64,000 nt of DNA from an uncultured Alteromonadaceae bacterium (GTDB lineage: Bacteria; Pseudomonadota; Gammaproteobacteria; Enterobacterales; Alteromonadaceae): positions 1-64,000 of the forward strand of contig CAJXMO010000011.1 of the NCBI GenBank assembly GCA_913056495.1, read 5' to 3'. The translations under genes and the position numbers were made by a program. Positions within the stretch are counted from its first letter, which is position 1; each line of letters begins with the position of its first letter. The notes beneath the pieces are model-generated. The model did not search any database. It was given only the letters and a program-made list of their open reading frames with translations, and was not told where the DNA came from. Shown piece by piece: positions 22,862 to 30,173 of this stretch.

Positions 22862-25174
22862 ATGCAAAATAAGTTATCTATTGCTGTAATAGGCAACCCC
22901 AACTGCGGAAAAACCACCCTCTTTAATGCACTAACCGGCGCAAAACAAAAAGTTGGCAACTGGTCTGGTGTAACCGTCGAAAAAAAGACGGGATATTTTA
23001 ACCTGACCCAAAATGAAAGCGTAGAACTGGTTGACCTACCCGGCACCTATTCATTGGATATTGAAGATCAAGAACTCTCTATTGATGAAAAAATTGCCCG
23101 TGATTACCTGAGTTCAGGCCAGTCCGATCTGGTATTAAACGTTATCGACTCCTCTCATTTAGAGCGCAGCTTATATCTAACCATTCAGTTACGTGAACTC
23201 GGTGTACCGGTTTTAGTTGTGCTGAATATGTCAGATATCGCGCACAAGCGCGGAATTTCGATTGATGAAGATAAGTTAAGTCAGATCACAGGTGCGCCTG
23301 TGGTCAGTATCAGTGCCAGTAAAAAAACCGGTATCGACAAACTCAAACACGCTATTCATCAATATTCGGGTTCACAACTGGATAGTTTTGATCTGGATAT
23401 TTCTGATTCTATTGAAATAGCAATAGAAGAGCTTCAAACCGAATATGGCTTGACACCGACTCAGGCAAAATCCCTATTAGAAGGTAATTACGATAAAAAA
23501 GCAGCGGTAGACTGGCTGTCACAAAGTGAAACTGTTTTTAACGAGTTGAATGAAAAACTCGAGCAGGATTTAGCCACTTACCTTGCTTCAAAACGCTACC
23601 AGATAGCGCAAGACTGGGTTGCACAAGCGGTTCAACAAACCGGTGAAACGAAAACCAACTTGACCGACAAAATCGATAATATAGTGCTTAACCGCTGGTT
23701 GGGCATACCTGTCTTTTTAGGCATGATGTACCTAATGTTTTTATTTGCGATTAGTTTTGGCGGCGCGTTTATCGACTTTTTCGATATCTTATTTGCCACG
23801 ATTTTTGTTGATGGCTCGGCCGAGTTATTAACCGGAATAGGATTGCCCGACTGGATGGTTATTATATTAAGCCAGGGGCTTGGCGGCGGTATTCAACTGG
23901 TTGCCACTTTTATTCCGGTCATCGCGGGTTTATATTTATTTTTATCCGTTATTGAAGATACCGGATATATGGCGCGCGCAGCATTTGTTATGGACAGATT
24001 GATGCGGGCTTTGGGTTTGCCGGGTAAATCCTTTGTCCCTCTGATTATCGGGTTTGGCTGTAATGTACCTTCAGTCATGGCAAGCCGTACCCTAGATACT
24101 CATAAAGACAGACTACTGACAATTTCCATGTCGCCTTTTATGTCATGTGGCGCTCGTTTGTCTGTATATGCGCTGTTTGCTGCGGCATTTTTTACGCATA
24201 CCGGCCATAATCTGGTCTTTATGCTGTATTTGTTAGGTATAGTGATGGCTGTCTTAACCGGTTTATTACTGAAGCGAACCTTGTTTAAACCCACTTTATC
24301 TCCTTTTGTCATGGAGCTTCCTGCATACCATGCCCCGTCTATTAAAAATGTATTGATTAAAACCTGGGATAAGCTTTATGGATTTATCACTCGGGCAGGT
24401 AAAACCATTGTTATAGTTGTAACCTTGCTCAGCTTTTTAAATTCATGGGGCACAGACGGCAGTTTTGGTAATGAAGATTCTGAAAACTCTGTACTGAGCC
24501 AAATCAGTAAAACCATCACCCCAGTATTTAATCCGATAGGCATAGAAGAAGAAAACTGGCCTGCAACAGTCGGTATTTTCACTGGTATTTTTGCCAAAGA
24601 GGCGGTTGTCGGTACATTGGATGCTTTATACGCCCAAATTGGTAACACAGATTCAGTTGATGAAGAAGCCAGTGAATTCGATTTAATTGCCGGTATTAAA
24701 GAAGCATTTGCAACCATTCCGGCTAATTTGACAGATGTAGCCCATAACCTATTGGATCCCCTGGGGTTGGGTATTATTCAAAATGAGGGTATCGAGGCAG
24801 CTGCGGCTGAACAGGAAGTACAATTATCCACCTTTCAGGCTATGGGTAATCTATTTAACGGTTCCATCGGCGCATTCGCTTATCTCGTATTTGTTTTACT
24901 CTACACGCCCTGTGTTGCTGTAATGGGTGCCATGTATCGTGAAGCGGGCGTCAAGTGGATGAGCTTTATTGCCTTGTGGTCAACCGGTCTGGCTTATATA
25001 ACAGCCTCTTGCATATATCAAATAGCCACTTTTTCTGTTAATCCAACCTTCAGTGCAAGCTGGTTACTGGGTTGTTTAATAGTATCATTATCTGCTTTTT
25101 GGGCGATGCGGCGACACGGCAAAAAGATAGCTGAAAAAGAAGCACTGATCATTCCTGTTGTTAATGTGCATTAG
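22862..25174 (+). CDS. feoB: Ferrous iron transporter FeoB
   Basis: Inner-membrane Fe(II) permease with an N-terminal G domain. It has 770 residues, as usual. G1 is GNPNCGKTTLFNALTG (about 10-25), G3 DLPGTYSL (about 57-64), G4 NMSD (about 121). A helical GDI-like domain (about 170-270) leads into the membrane core with two Gate domains; GFGCNVPSVMASRTL and SPFMSCGARLSVYALF carry the conserved Cys positions. No feoC follows; a terminator does. Confidence 0.97.
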   Translation: MQNKLSIAVIGNPNCGKTTLFNALTGAKQKVGNWSGVTVEKKTGYFNLTQNESVELVDLPGTYSLDIEDQELSIDEKIARDYLSSGQSDLVLNVIDSSHLERSLYLTIQLRELGVPVLVVLNMSDIAHKRGISIDEDKLSQITGAPVVSISASKKTGIDKLKHAIHQYSGSQLDSFDLDISDSIEIAIEELQTEYGLTPTQAKSLLEGNYDKKAAVDWLSQSETVFNELNEKLEQDLATYLASKRYQIAQDWVAQAVQQTGETKTNLTDKIDNIVLNRWLGIPVFLGMMYLMFLFAISFGGAFIDFFDILFATIFVDGSAELLTGIGLPDWMVIILSQGLGGGIQLVATFIPVIAGLYLFLSVIEDTGYMARAAFVMDRLMRALGLPGKSFVPLIIGFGCNVPSVMASRTLDTHKDRLLTISMSPFMSCGARLSVYALFAAAFFTHTGHNLVFMLYLLGIVMAVLTGLLLKRTLFKPTLSPFVMELPAYHAPSIKNVLIKTWDKLYGFITRAGKTIVIVVTLLSFLNSWGTDGSFGNEDSENSVLSQISKTITPVFNPIGIEEENWPATVGIFTGIFAKEAVVGTLDALYAQIGNTDSVDEEASEFDLIAGIKEAFATIPANLTDVAHNLLDPLGLGIIQNEGIEAAAAEQEVQLSTFQAMGNLFNGSIGAFAYLVFVLLYTPCVAVMGAMYREAGVKWMSFIALWSTGLAYITASCIYQIATFSVNPTFSASWLLGCLIVSLSAFWAMRRHGKKIAEKEALIIPVVNVH

Positions 25175-25198
25175 CTCTTCAGGCTGTTAGAAAATGAT

Positions 25199-25235
25199 AA
25201 AAAAGCGATTTGGTTATCCACTAAGTCGCTTTTTT
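25199..25235 (+). terminator. Terminator of feoAB
   Basis: Outer stem AAAAAAGCGA / TCGCTTTTTT with an extended, slightly bulged inner stem, ending in a T run, about 25 bp after the feoB stop. Confidence 0.85.
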
Positions 25236-25340
25236 GTTTTCAAAACCAACATGTGTACACCACAAAACCAAATTGCGATATCCAATTTGTATTTGATGAA
25301 AAAATAGTTAGACTAAAACAAAACATTTTAAAACTGTACG

Positions 25341-26342
25341 ATGAGAATAATAAAAACAAATTTCAGGCTATCTGTAATTGCGGGTCTGGTTTTAATGCCC
25401 TCTCTGGTCTATTCGCAACAGAGCATTTCACTGTATCAGGCACAAAGCAAAGGCGATACTGATTCAAATGCTTTGGGTTTAAATTATCTATGGCAATTTG
25501 ACAAATTTGGCTCTGCTTCGGTCGGATATAACGAATTTGATGATGTGTTAAATACACAAACCAAATCGGATAATAGCAAATTATCACTTATCAAGCTGGG
25601 TTATGCCTATCCGATTCAATTAAACAGCTATGTTGAGCTAGAATTAGCGGCCAATGGCTTGTATTCTTTATCTGAACTACAGATAAATGAGCAGACAAAA
25701 CATTCACAAGGCAGTCTCGGGCTAAGTTACTCAGCAGGTTTAAACTGGAAACTTAGTTCAAACTTAAGCTTAAAACTAGGGTTAGAAAAATATCAGGGGC
25801 TGGATAATCTCACAAACCTATCAACCAGCTACATTGGCCTTAATTATCGATTTGCCAGCCGCGCTTCCCAAAGCCAATCTTCGGCTGATAGTAGACCGTC
25901 TCTGGCTCAGCCCACACCTAAAATAAGTCATGGACAAAATTATGACAATCTTAAAAATATCAGTAACACAGAGACACAAGCCCCTAAGACCCATATAACA
26001 GAGCAAACTGAAATTCAGCCAGAAGTAAATTACAAGCCGGTAAAAAACCAAGAGAAAGATCAGGTAGACACTCAAAAGCAATCTATTCAAACTACCTCTG
26101 ATCTGATGGCAAAGTATATGATTCAGGTAGGCGTCTTTGCCCAACAGGTCAATGTTGAGGTCATAACCCGTCAACTGCAAAATTTAGGCTATCAGTACCA
26201 ATTAAAACAGAGCAATCAGTTAACCAAAGTATTAGTTACAGGAAAAAATAAAGCAATCCAGAATAAGGCTCAGGCAACAACCTATCTCAAAGAGCTGAAT
26301 CAGGCGCTGGATATATCCGGTTTAATCAGAGCGGTCAAATAA
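25341..26342 (+). CDS. Secreted beta-rich protein with C-terminal SPOR domain
   Basis: A 333-residue exported protein. The signal peptide is about 1-25 (cleavage near YSQQ). Residues 26-175 alternate polar and apolar residues with repeated short strands ending in aromatic residues (LGYAYPIQL, LGLNYRF-like), suggesting a small outer-membrane barrel. A Ser/Gln/Pro-rich linker (about 178-250) leads to a SPOR-like domain (about 255-332, MIQVGVFAQQVNVEVITRQL), which binds denuded septal glycans. The barrel-plus-SPOR combination is unusual. No functional gene partner is adjacent; the TatD-family gene converges on it. Confidence 0.6.
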   Translation: MRIIKTNFRLSVIAGLVLMPSLVYSQQSISLYQAQSKGDTDSNALGLNYLWQFDKFGSASVGYNEFDDVLNTQTKSDNSKLSLIKLGYAYPIQLNSYVELELAANGLYSLSELQINEQTKHSQGSLGLSYSAGLNWKLSSNLSLKLGLEKYQGLDNLTNLSTSYIGLNYRFASRASQSQSSADSRPSLAQPTPKISHGQNYDNLKNISNTETQAPKTHITEQTEIQPEVNYKPVKNQEKDQVDTQKQSIQTTSDLMAKYMIQVGVFAQQVNVEVITRQLQNLGYQYQLKQSNQLTKVLVTGKNKAIQNKAQATTYLKELNQALDISGLIRAVK

Positions 26343-26369
26343 TCCAGATTGACTTTAAATAAAGTGGCT

Positions 26370-27164
26370 TCAACTTAAACGCGGAAAACAATCGAATGTA
26401 TTTTGCCAAAGGATCTGGCTTAACTGAGATTTATCTGTTGATTTCAACTGCGCCATCACTTCAAAAATTTCAGGTAAAAAGGCGGGCGAATTGCTTTGCC
26501 CTTGCCTGCCACAAATTGGCATGTCCGGCGCATCTGTCTCCAGTAAAAAATGGCTTGAATCCAATTTTCTGACAACCTCCCGGGTCTTAGTAGCACGCGA
26601 ATAGGTAATGGTACCGCCGATCCCCAGTTTAAAGCCAAGTTCAATTAAACGATAAGCCTGTTCAATGCTGCCAGAAAAGGCATGTACCACACCGCCATAT
26701 TCAAAGTGATGAGCACGAATTATCTGGCAAATGGTATCTATACTTTTTCTGTGATGAATAATAATCGGCATACGATGATGCTGAGCCAGTTTTAATTGCT
26801 CAATAAACAATGCCGCTTGCTGTTTAGCATTTCCCTGCTGTTTAGCTACAAAGTTATCAAGTCCAATTTCACCTACAGCAATGCAAGTATCATCTTGTTG
26901 AATAGCAGTTTCCAAAGCAAATAAATCCGCGTCAATGATATGTTCGTTTATAAAATAAGGATGTAGCCCAAATGCATAATCTAACCGACAGTGAGTATCT
27001 GAATATTTATTTTTCAGTTTTTTTAACTCAGTCCAATTATTTTTGCTAATACCCGGCATTAAAATACGCTTTACCTGATTTTTCTCACACTGACTAAGCA
27101 CCTGAATTAATTCAAGTTTTTTTGATAGCAAATCTAAATGACAGTGACTGTCAAAAAAAATCAT
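26370..27164 (-). CDS. TatD-family metal-dependent hydrolase
   Basis: A 264-residue TIM-barrel amidohydrolase-type nuclease. Metal-ligand motifs are FFDSHCHLD (about 3-11), VGEIGLDNF (about 96-104), PIIIHHRKS (about 133-141), VVHAFSGS (about 158-165) and LLETDAPDMP (about 204-213). Closest in style to the YjjV/TatD group with DNase or 3' exonuclease activity. A single gene, convergent with the SPOR protein gene. Confidence 0.88.
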   Translation of the reverse strand: MIFFDSHCHLDLLSKKLELIQVLSQCEKNQVKRILMPGISKNNWTELKKLKNKYSDTHCRLDYAFGLHPYFINEHIIDADLFALETAIQQDDTCIAVGEIGLDNFVAKQQGNAKQQAALFIEQLKLAQHHRMPIIIHHRKSIDTICQIIRAHHFEYGGVVHAFSGSIEQAYRLIELGFKLGIGGTITYSRATKTREVVRKLDSSHFLLETDAPDMPICGRQGQSNSPAFLPEIFEVMAQLKSTDKSQLSQILWQNTFDCFPRLS

Positions 27165-27173
27165 AAAAAATTC

Positions 27174-27201
27174 CTTGAAAACAAAACGACCAGCCCTATA
27201 T
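27174..27201 (+). promoter_or_regulatory. Sigma-32 heat-shock promoter of the hsp20 gene
   Basis: CTTGAAA (27174-27180) is a perfect -35 for sigma-32. After 13 bp comes CCCTATAT (27194-27201), matching seven of eight positions of CCCCATnT. The predicted transcript begins near 27208 and has a leader of about 105 nt. Confidence 0.8.
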
Positions 27202-27285
27202 CTAATTCAGACGCCGATAACGGGTCTACACCGCCAGCCCGCTAGGGTGGCACTTAAAACTAATAAACATGCTTAAATAGCGTTA

Positions 27286-27310
27286 CATATTGCTTAATAG
27301 TGAGGATATG
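27286..27310 (+). promoter_or_regulatory. ROSE-like RNA thermometer over the hsp20 ribosome binding site
   Basis: The leader ends in CATA-TTGCT-TAATAGTG-AGGA-TATG. CATA pairs with TATG, and UUGCU pairs with the AGGA Shine-Dalgarno with one bulged G and one U-G pair. This is the hallmark of ROSE elements, which melt on heating. A second, GC-rich hairpin (CCAGCCC 27234-27240 with GGGTGG 27245-27250) precedes it, as in multi-stem ROSE leaders. Confidence 0.75.
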
Positions 27311-27313
27311 ATT

Positions 27314-27772
27314 ATGAAAACTTTAGACTTTACTCCATTATACCGTTCATTCATTGGTTTTGACCATCTTGCAAATATGATGGATGCGGCTGCACGCAGT
27401 GATAAATCAGCTGGTTATCCGCCATACAATATCGAATTAACCGATGAAGATAAATACCGAATCACTCTGGCTGTTGCTGGTTTTAGCAATGAAGAACTCA
27501 ATATAAACTTAGAAAATAATACGCTGACAGTGACAGGTCAGAAAGCCAAAGCAGACTCAGATGACGCCGAAAAACGTTTTATCTACAAAGGTATTTCAGC
27601 GCGAAACTTTGAACGCAAATTTCAATTAAGCGATCACATAAAAGTCAGTGGCGCCGATCTCGAACAAGGTTTGCTACATATAGATTTGTACCGCGAAGTG
27701 CCTGAAGCACTTAAGCCAAAATCAATTCCAATTGGCGTTAAACAACCTCAAGACCTGTTGGAAGATAAATAA
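27314..27772 (+). CDS. Small heat-shock protein, IbpA-type Hsp20
   Basis: ATP-independent holdase of 152 residues. The N-terminal LDFTPLYRSFIGFDHL matches the IbpA/IbpB start, the alpha-crystallin domain covers about 33-125 (YRITLAVAGFSNEELNI), and a C-terminal IxI motif, IPIGV, is present. The start is set at 27314 although the frame opens earlier (27290, with another ATG at 27308): the AGGA ribosome binding site at 27303-27306 lies 7 bp before 27314 and only 1 bp before 27308. Expression appears doubly heat-controlled, by the sigma-32 promoter and the thermometer. Confidence 0.93.
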   Translation: MKTLDFTPLYRSFIGFDHLANMMDAAARSDKSAGYPPYNIELTDEDKYRITLAVAGFSNEELNINLENNTLTVTGQKAKADSDDAEKRFIYKGISARNFERKFQLSDHIKVSGADLEQGLLHIDLYREVPEALKPKSIPIGVKQPQDLLEDK

Positions 27773-27782
27773 TTCAAGATCT

Positions 27783-27809
27783 AAGGCCGCTTTATCAAGC
27801 GGCCTTTTT
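27783..27809 (+). terminator. Terminator of hsp20
   Basis: Perfect 10-bp stem AAGGCCGCTT / AAGCGGCCTT with a TATC loop followed by T residues, 10 bp after the stop. Confidence 0.92.
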
Positions 27810-28014
27810 AGTTTAATGCTACCTATCTCAACACTAAACTTGTAACGTCCTCTATGTTTCTTTTCAAACGGTGATATTTAATCACATTAAAATCGCAGGA
27901 GTAGCTGAGTTTTTAAAGACTCAAAACAATGAAAAACGCTCCTAAAAGGACCAATTTGACTAAACCATAAACGCTCAAGTTTAACCATTAAACCCGATTC
28001 AACATTCTGCAGGC

Positions 28015-29106
28015 TTATAATAAAGCCTGCCACCAGCGATGGGTTTCAATTGAATCTTTAATTTGAACAACCTGACCAACAAGCGGTGTTGTCAAAGTCA
28101 GATTTTTATTTTCTGCCAGTTGATTAACTCTCTCTAACGGGTCATACCAAGCATGAAATGCCAGGTCAAAAGTGCCGTTATGAATTGGCAACATTACCCG
28201 CCCCTGCAAATCCACATGAGCCTGCACACTTTGCTCAGGTGTCATATGAATTTCAGGCCAGTCTTTATCATAGGCGCCGGTTTCAATCAGAGTTAAATCA
28301 AAAGGACCATATTTCTGGCCTATTTTTTTAAATCCGTCAAAGTAACCTGAGTCACCGCTAAAATATACACTTTCATCTGGTGTTTTAATCACCCATGAGC
28401 CCCACAAGCTGGTATTTGAATCACCCAGTGCACGACCTGAAAAATGACGTGTTGGCGTAAAAACCAAAAGTGCTTTGTCAGTGTTAAATTCCTGCCACCA
28501 GTCAAAAGTCATGACTTTTTCCGACTCAACGCCCCACTCTATTAAGTTATTTTCAACACCGAGCGGCACCAAAAATTGACTGGTTTTATTGGCTAATTGC
28601 TTGATCGCTGACTTATCTAGATGATCATAATGATTATGTGAAATTAACACCCGGTCAATTTCAGGCAGATCAGCAATTGAAATCGGGGTTGGGTGAAAGC
28701 GTTTTGGCCCCATAAATGAAAACGGAGATGCACGTTCAGCAAAAACGGGATCTATCAGCCAGAATTCGCCATAGACTTTAAGTAAAATAGATGAATGACC
28801 GAGCTTAATCAGATGAAGTTTATCATCACTTAAATTCAATAATTGAATTTTACTTAATGTCTTTATCGGTATTTCGCTTTCAGGAACAGCATTAACTTTT
28901 TTCTCAGTAAAAAAGCGATAAAAAATAGCCAGTGTTTTCCCAATACCACCATTTTCAACAGGCTTATCATTATAAAACTTGCCCGCTTTATATTGACTGG
29001 AGGTATATTCCTGACTCAAAGTTGCCAAATTTTTATTCACTGTACATGCCCCTATTATCAGGATTAAAACTAGCACTAAACCTAAGCTACCGACCTTGCT
29101 TAACAT
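28015..29106 (-). CDS. Metallo-beta-lactamase fold lipoprotein, NAPE-PLD/UlaG-like
   Basis: A 363-residue lipoprotein (lipobox IGAC, Cys21) with a metallo-beta-lactamase domain. The HxHxDH metal site is SHNHYDHLD (about 155-163), with further ligands in TRHFSGR, FSGDSGYF and PIHNGTF. The broad layout matches NAPE-PLD-like phosphodiesterases and UlaG-type lactonases, so the substrate is uncertain. It is divergent from a TetR regulator across a region full of repeated half-sites, implying control by that regulator. An envelope role is inferred from the lipoprotein signal. Confidence 0.8.
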   Translation of the reverse strand: MLSKVGSLGLVLVLILIIGACTVNKNLATLSQEYTSSQYKAGKFYNDKPVENGGIGKTLAIFYRFFTEKKVNAVPESEIPIKTLSKIQLLNLSDDKLHLIKLGHSSILLKVYGEFWLIDPVFAERASPFSFMGPKRFHPTPISIADLPEIDRVLISHNHYDHLDKSAIKQLANKTSQFLVPLGVENNLIEWGVESEKVMTFDWWQEFNTDKALLVFTPTRHFSGRALGDSNTSLWGSWVIKTPDESVYFSGDSGYFDGFKKIGQKYGPFDLTLIETGAYDKDWPEIHMTPEQSVQAHVDLQGRVMLPIHNGTFDLAFHAWYDPLERVNQLAENKNLTLTTPLVGQVVQIKDSIETHRWWQALL

Positions 29107-29118
29107 TCAACCTCCAAA

Positions 29119-29166
29119 AGTAAACTACACTGACGAGTTTACTTACTACAAATAAAAAGTAAACTC
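29119..29166. promoter_or_regulatory. Repeated operator half-sites between the MBL gene and tetR
   Basis: Three copies of AGTAAACT or its complement: 29119-29126 (+), 29136-29143 (-) and 29158-29165 (+). The last two extend to a perfect 10-bp inverted repeat, GAGTTTACTT (29135-29144) / AAGTAAACTC (29157-29166). The location in a divergent promoter next to a TetR gene makes them its likely operators. Confidence 0.65.
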
Positions 29167-29222
29167 TAAAGTGCAATTTTTATTAAATCCGCTAAAATGG
29201 CTTTGAATGGACAGAGGTAAAA

Positions 29223-29831
29223 ATGAAATTATCAGATAAAAAAAGACAAGATATTTTAGCCGCAGCTGAACAATTATTTTATAAACAAGGCGCTGAATAT
29301 ACGAGTATGGATCAAATTGCCAAGCAGGCAAATGCTTCAAAACGTACGGTTTATAATCACTTTGAAACCAAAGAGGTGTTGTTTCAGGCTATTTTGCTGA
29401 ATATGTTTGAACGTGTAGAAGCGGTCAATACAATATCTTTTTCAGCTGACATGGATCTGAAACAACAATTAACAGCTATCGCAAAACAGGAAAGTGATTT
29501 ATTAAAATCAGACAACTTTTTACGTATGGCTAGAGTTGTTTTTATGCAAATGCTGAAACAACCCGAATTAGCCAAACAGCTCGGAAATAATAAAATTGGG
29601 TGTATGCGTTTTTTAGAATCATTTCTTCAAGAGGCAGTTAATAACGATAGTCTCAAAATCGATAATATCGAATTCGCCGCTAAACAATTTGTTTACCAGC
29701 TGAAATCTTTTATTTTTTACCCCAGACTCTACGGGTTTGAAATTCCAACGCCAGCGCAAGAAACACAAATTATTGAAGAGATAATTGCTATGTTTTTAGC
29801 AAGATACGAGAATCGCAGCGCAAAGGTTTAG
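29223..29831 (+). CDS. TetR/AcrR-family transcriptional regulator
   Basis: A 202-residue repressor. The N-terminal helix-turn-helix (about 10-50) is the family form: DILAAAEQLFYKQG, then TSMDQIAKQANASKRTVYNH, then F. The C-terminal half is helical and would bind an unknown ligand. It is divergent from the MBL lipoprotein and probably controls it and itself through the half-sites at 29119-29166. Confidence 0.9.
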   Translation: MKLSDKKRQDILAAAEQLFYKQGAEYTSMDQIAKQANASKRTVYNHFETKEVLFQAILLNMFERVEAVNTISFSADMDLKQQLTAIAKQESDLLKSDNFLRMARVVFMQMLKQPELAKQLGNNKIGCMRFLESFLQEAVNNDSLKIDNIEFAAKQFVYQLKSFIFYPRLYGFEIPTPAQETQIIEEIIAMFLARYENRSAKV

Positions 29832-29869
29832 AAAATAATAAAACAAGCGAATCGGCTTGGAACAGGGTT

Positions 29870-30001
29870 CTACTTATATTTTAGCGCTTCAATTTCAAGC
29901 TTTTTCATTTCTTTTTTATGATTTAAATATAAGACCAGCATAGCAAAGCCAACTCCAAAAATGACGCAAATACTTAAAAATGCCCAAAGGTTAATATCCA
30001 T
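29870..30001 (-). CDS. 43-residue single-pass membrane protein downstream of the chelatase gene
   Basis: Short frame, ATG to TAG. Residues about 4-26 form one hydrophobic helix (LWAFLSICVIFGVGFAMLVL), followed by a charged amphipathic tail ending KLEIEALKYK. The topology, an outside N-terminus and basic/acidic cytosolic tail, is that of genuine bacterial small membrane proteins. A modest GAG lies 6 bp before the ATG. It is the last gene on the strand of the hmu-type operon, 172 bp after the CobN-like gene and beyond a hairpin, so membership is plausible but not certain. No homologue is recognised. Confidence 0.6.
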   Translation of the reverse strand: MDINLWAFLSICVIFGVGFAMLVLYLNHKKEMKKLEIEALKYK

Positions 30002-30122
30002 ATTTGACTCTATACTGTTTGATAAATAATATTTTAATTTAGCATCCGTTTAAACTTAACCCGAATTTAAGATTTGTCCAGATAAAATGAGTTATCTCAG
30101 CTTTGCCTATCAAGAGTGGAAA

Positions 30123-30149
30123 GACCACCAGAACTAGCTGGCAGGTCTG
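30123..30149 (-). terminator. Hairpin after the CobN-like gene
   Basis: Stem AGACC / GGTCT with inner CCAG / CTGG, followed on the minus strand by TTTCC, 25 bp after the stop. Weak T tract; it may be a partial terminator before the 43-codon gene. Confidence 0.45.
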
Positions 30150-30173
30150 TTCCAACTCAAAACTTTGCTTCTA

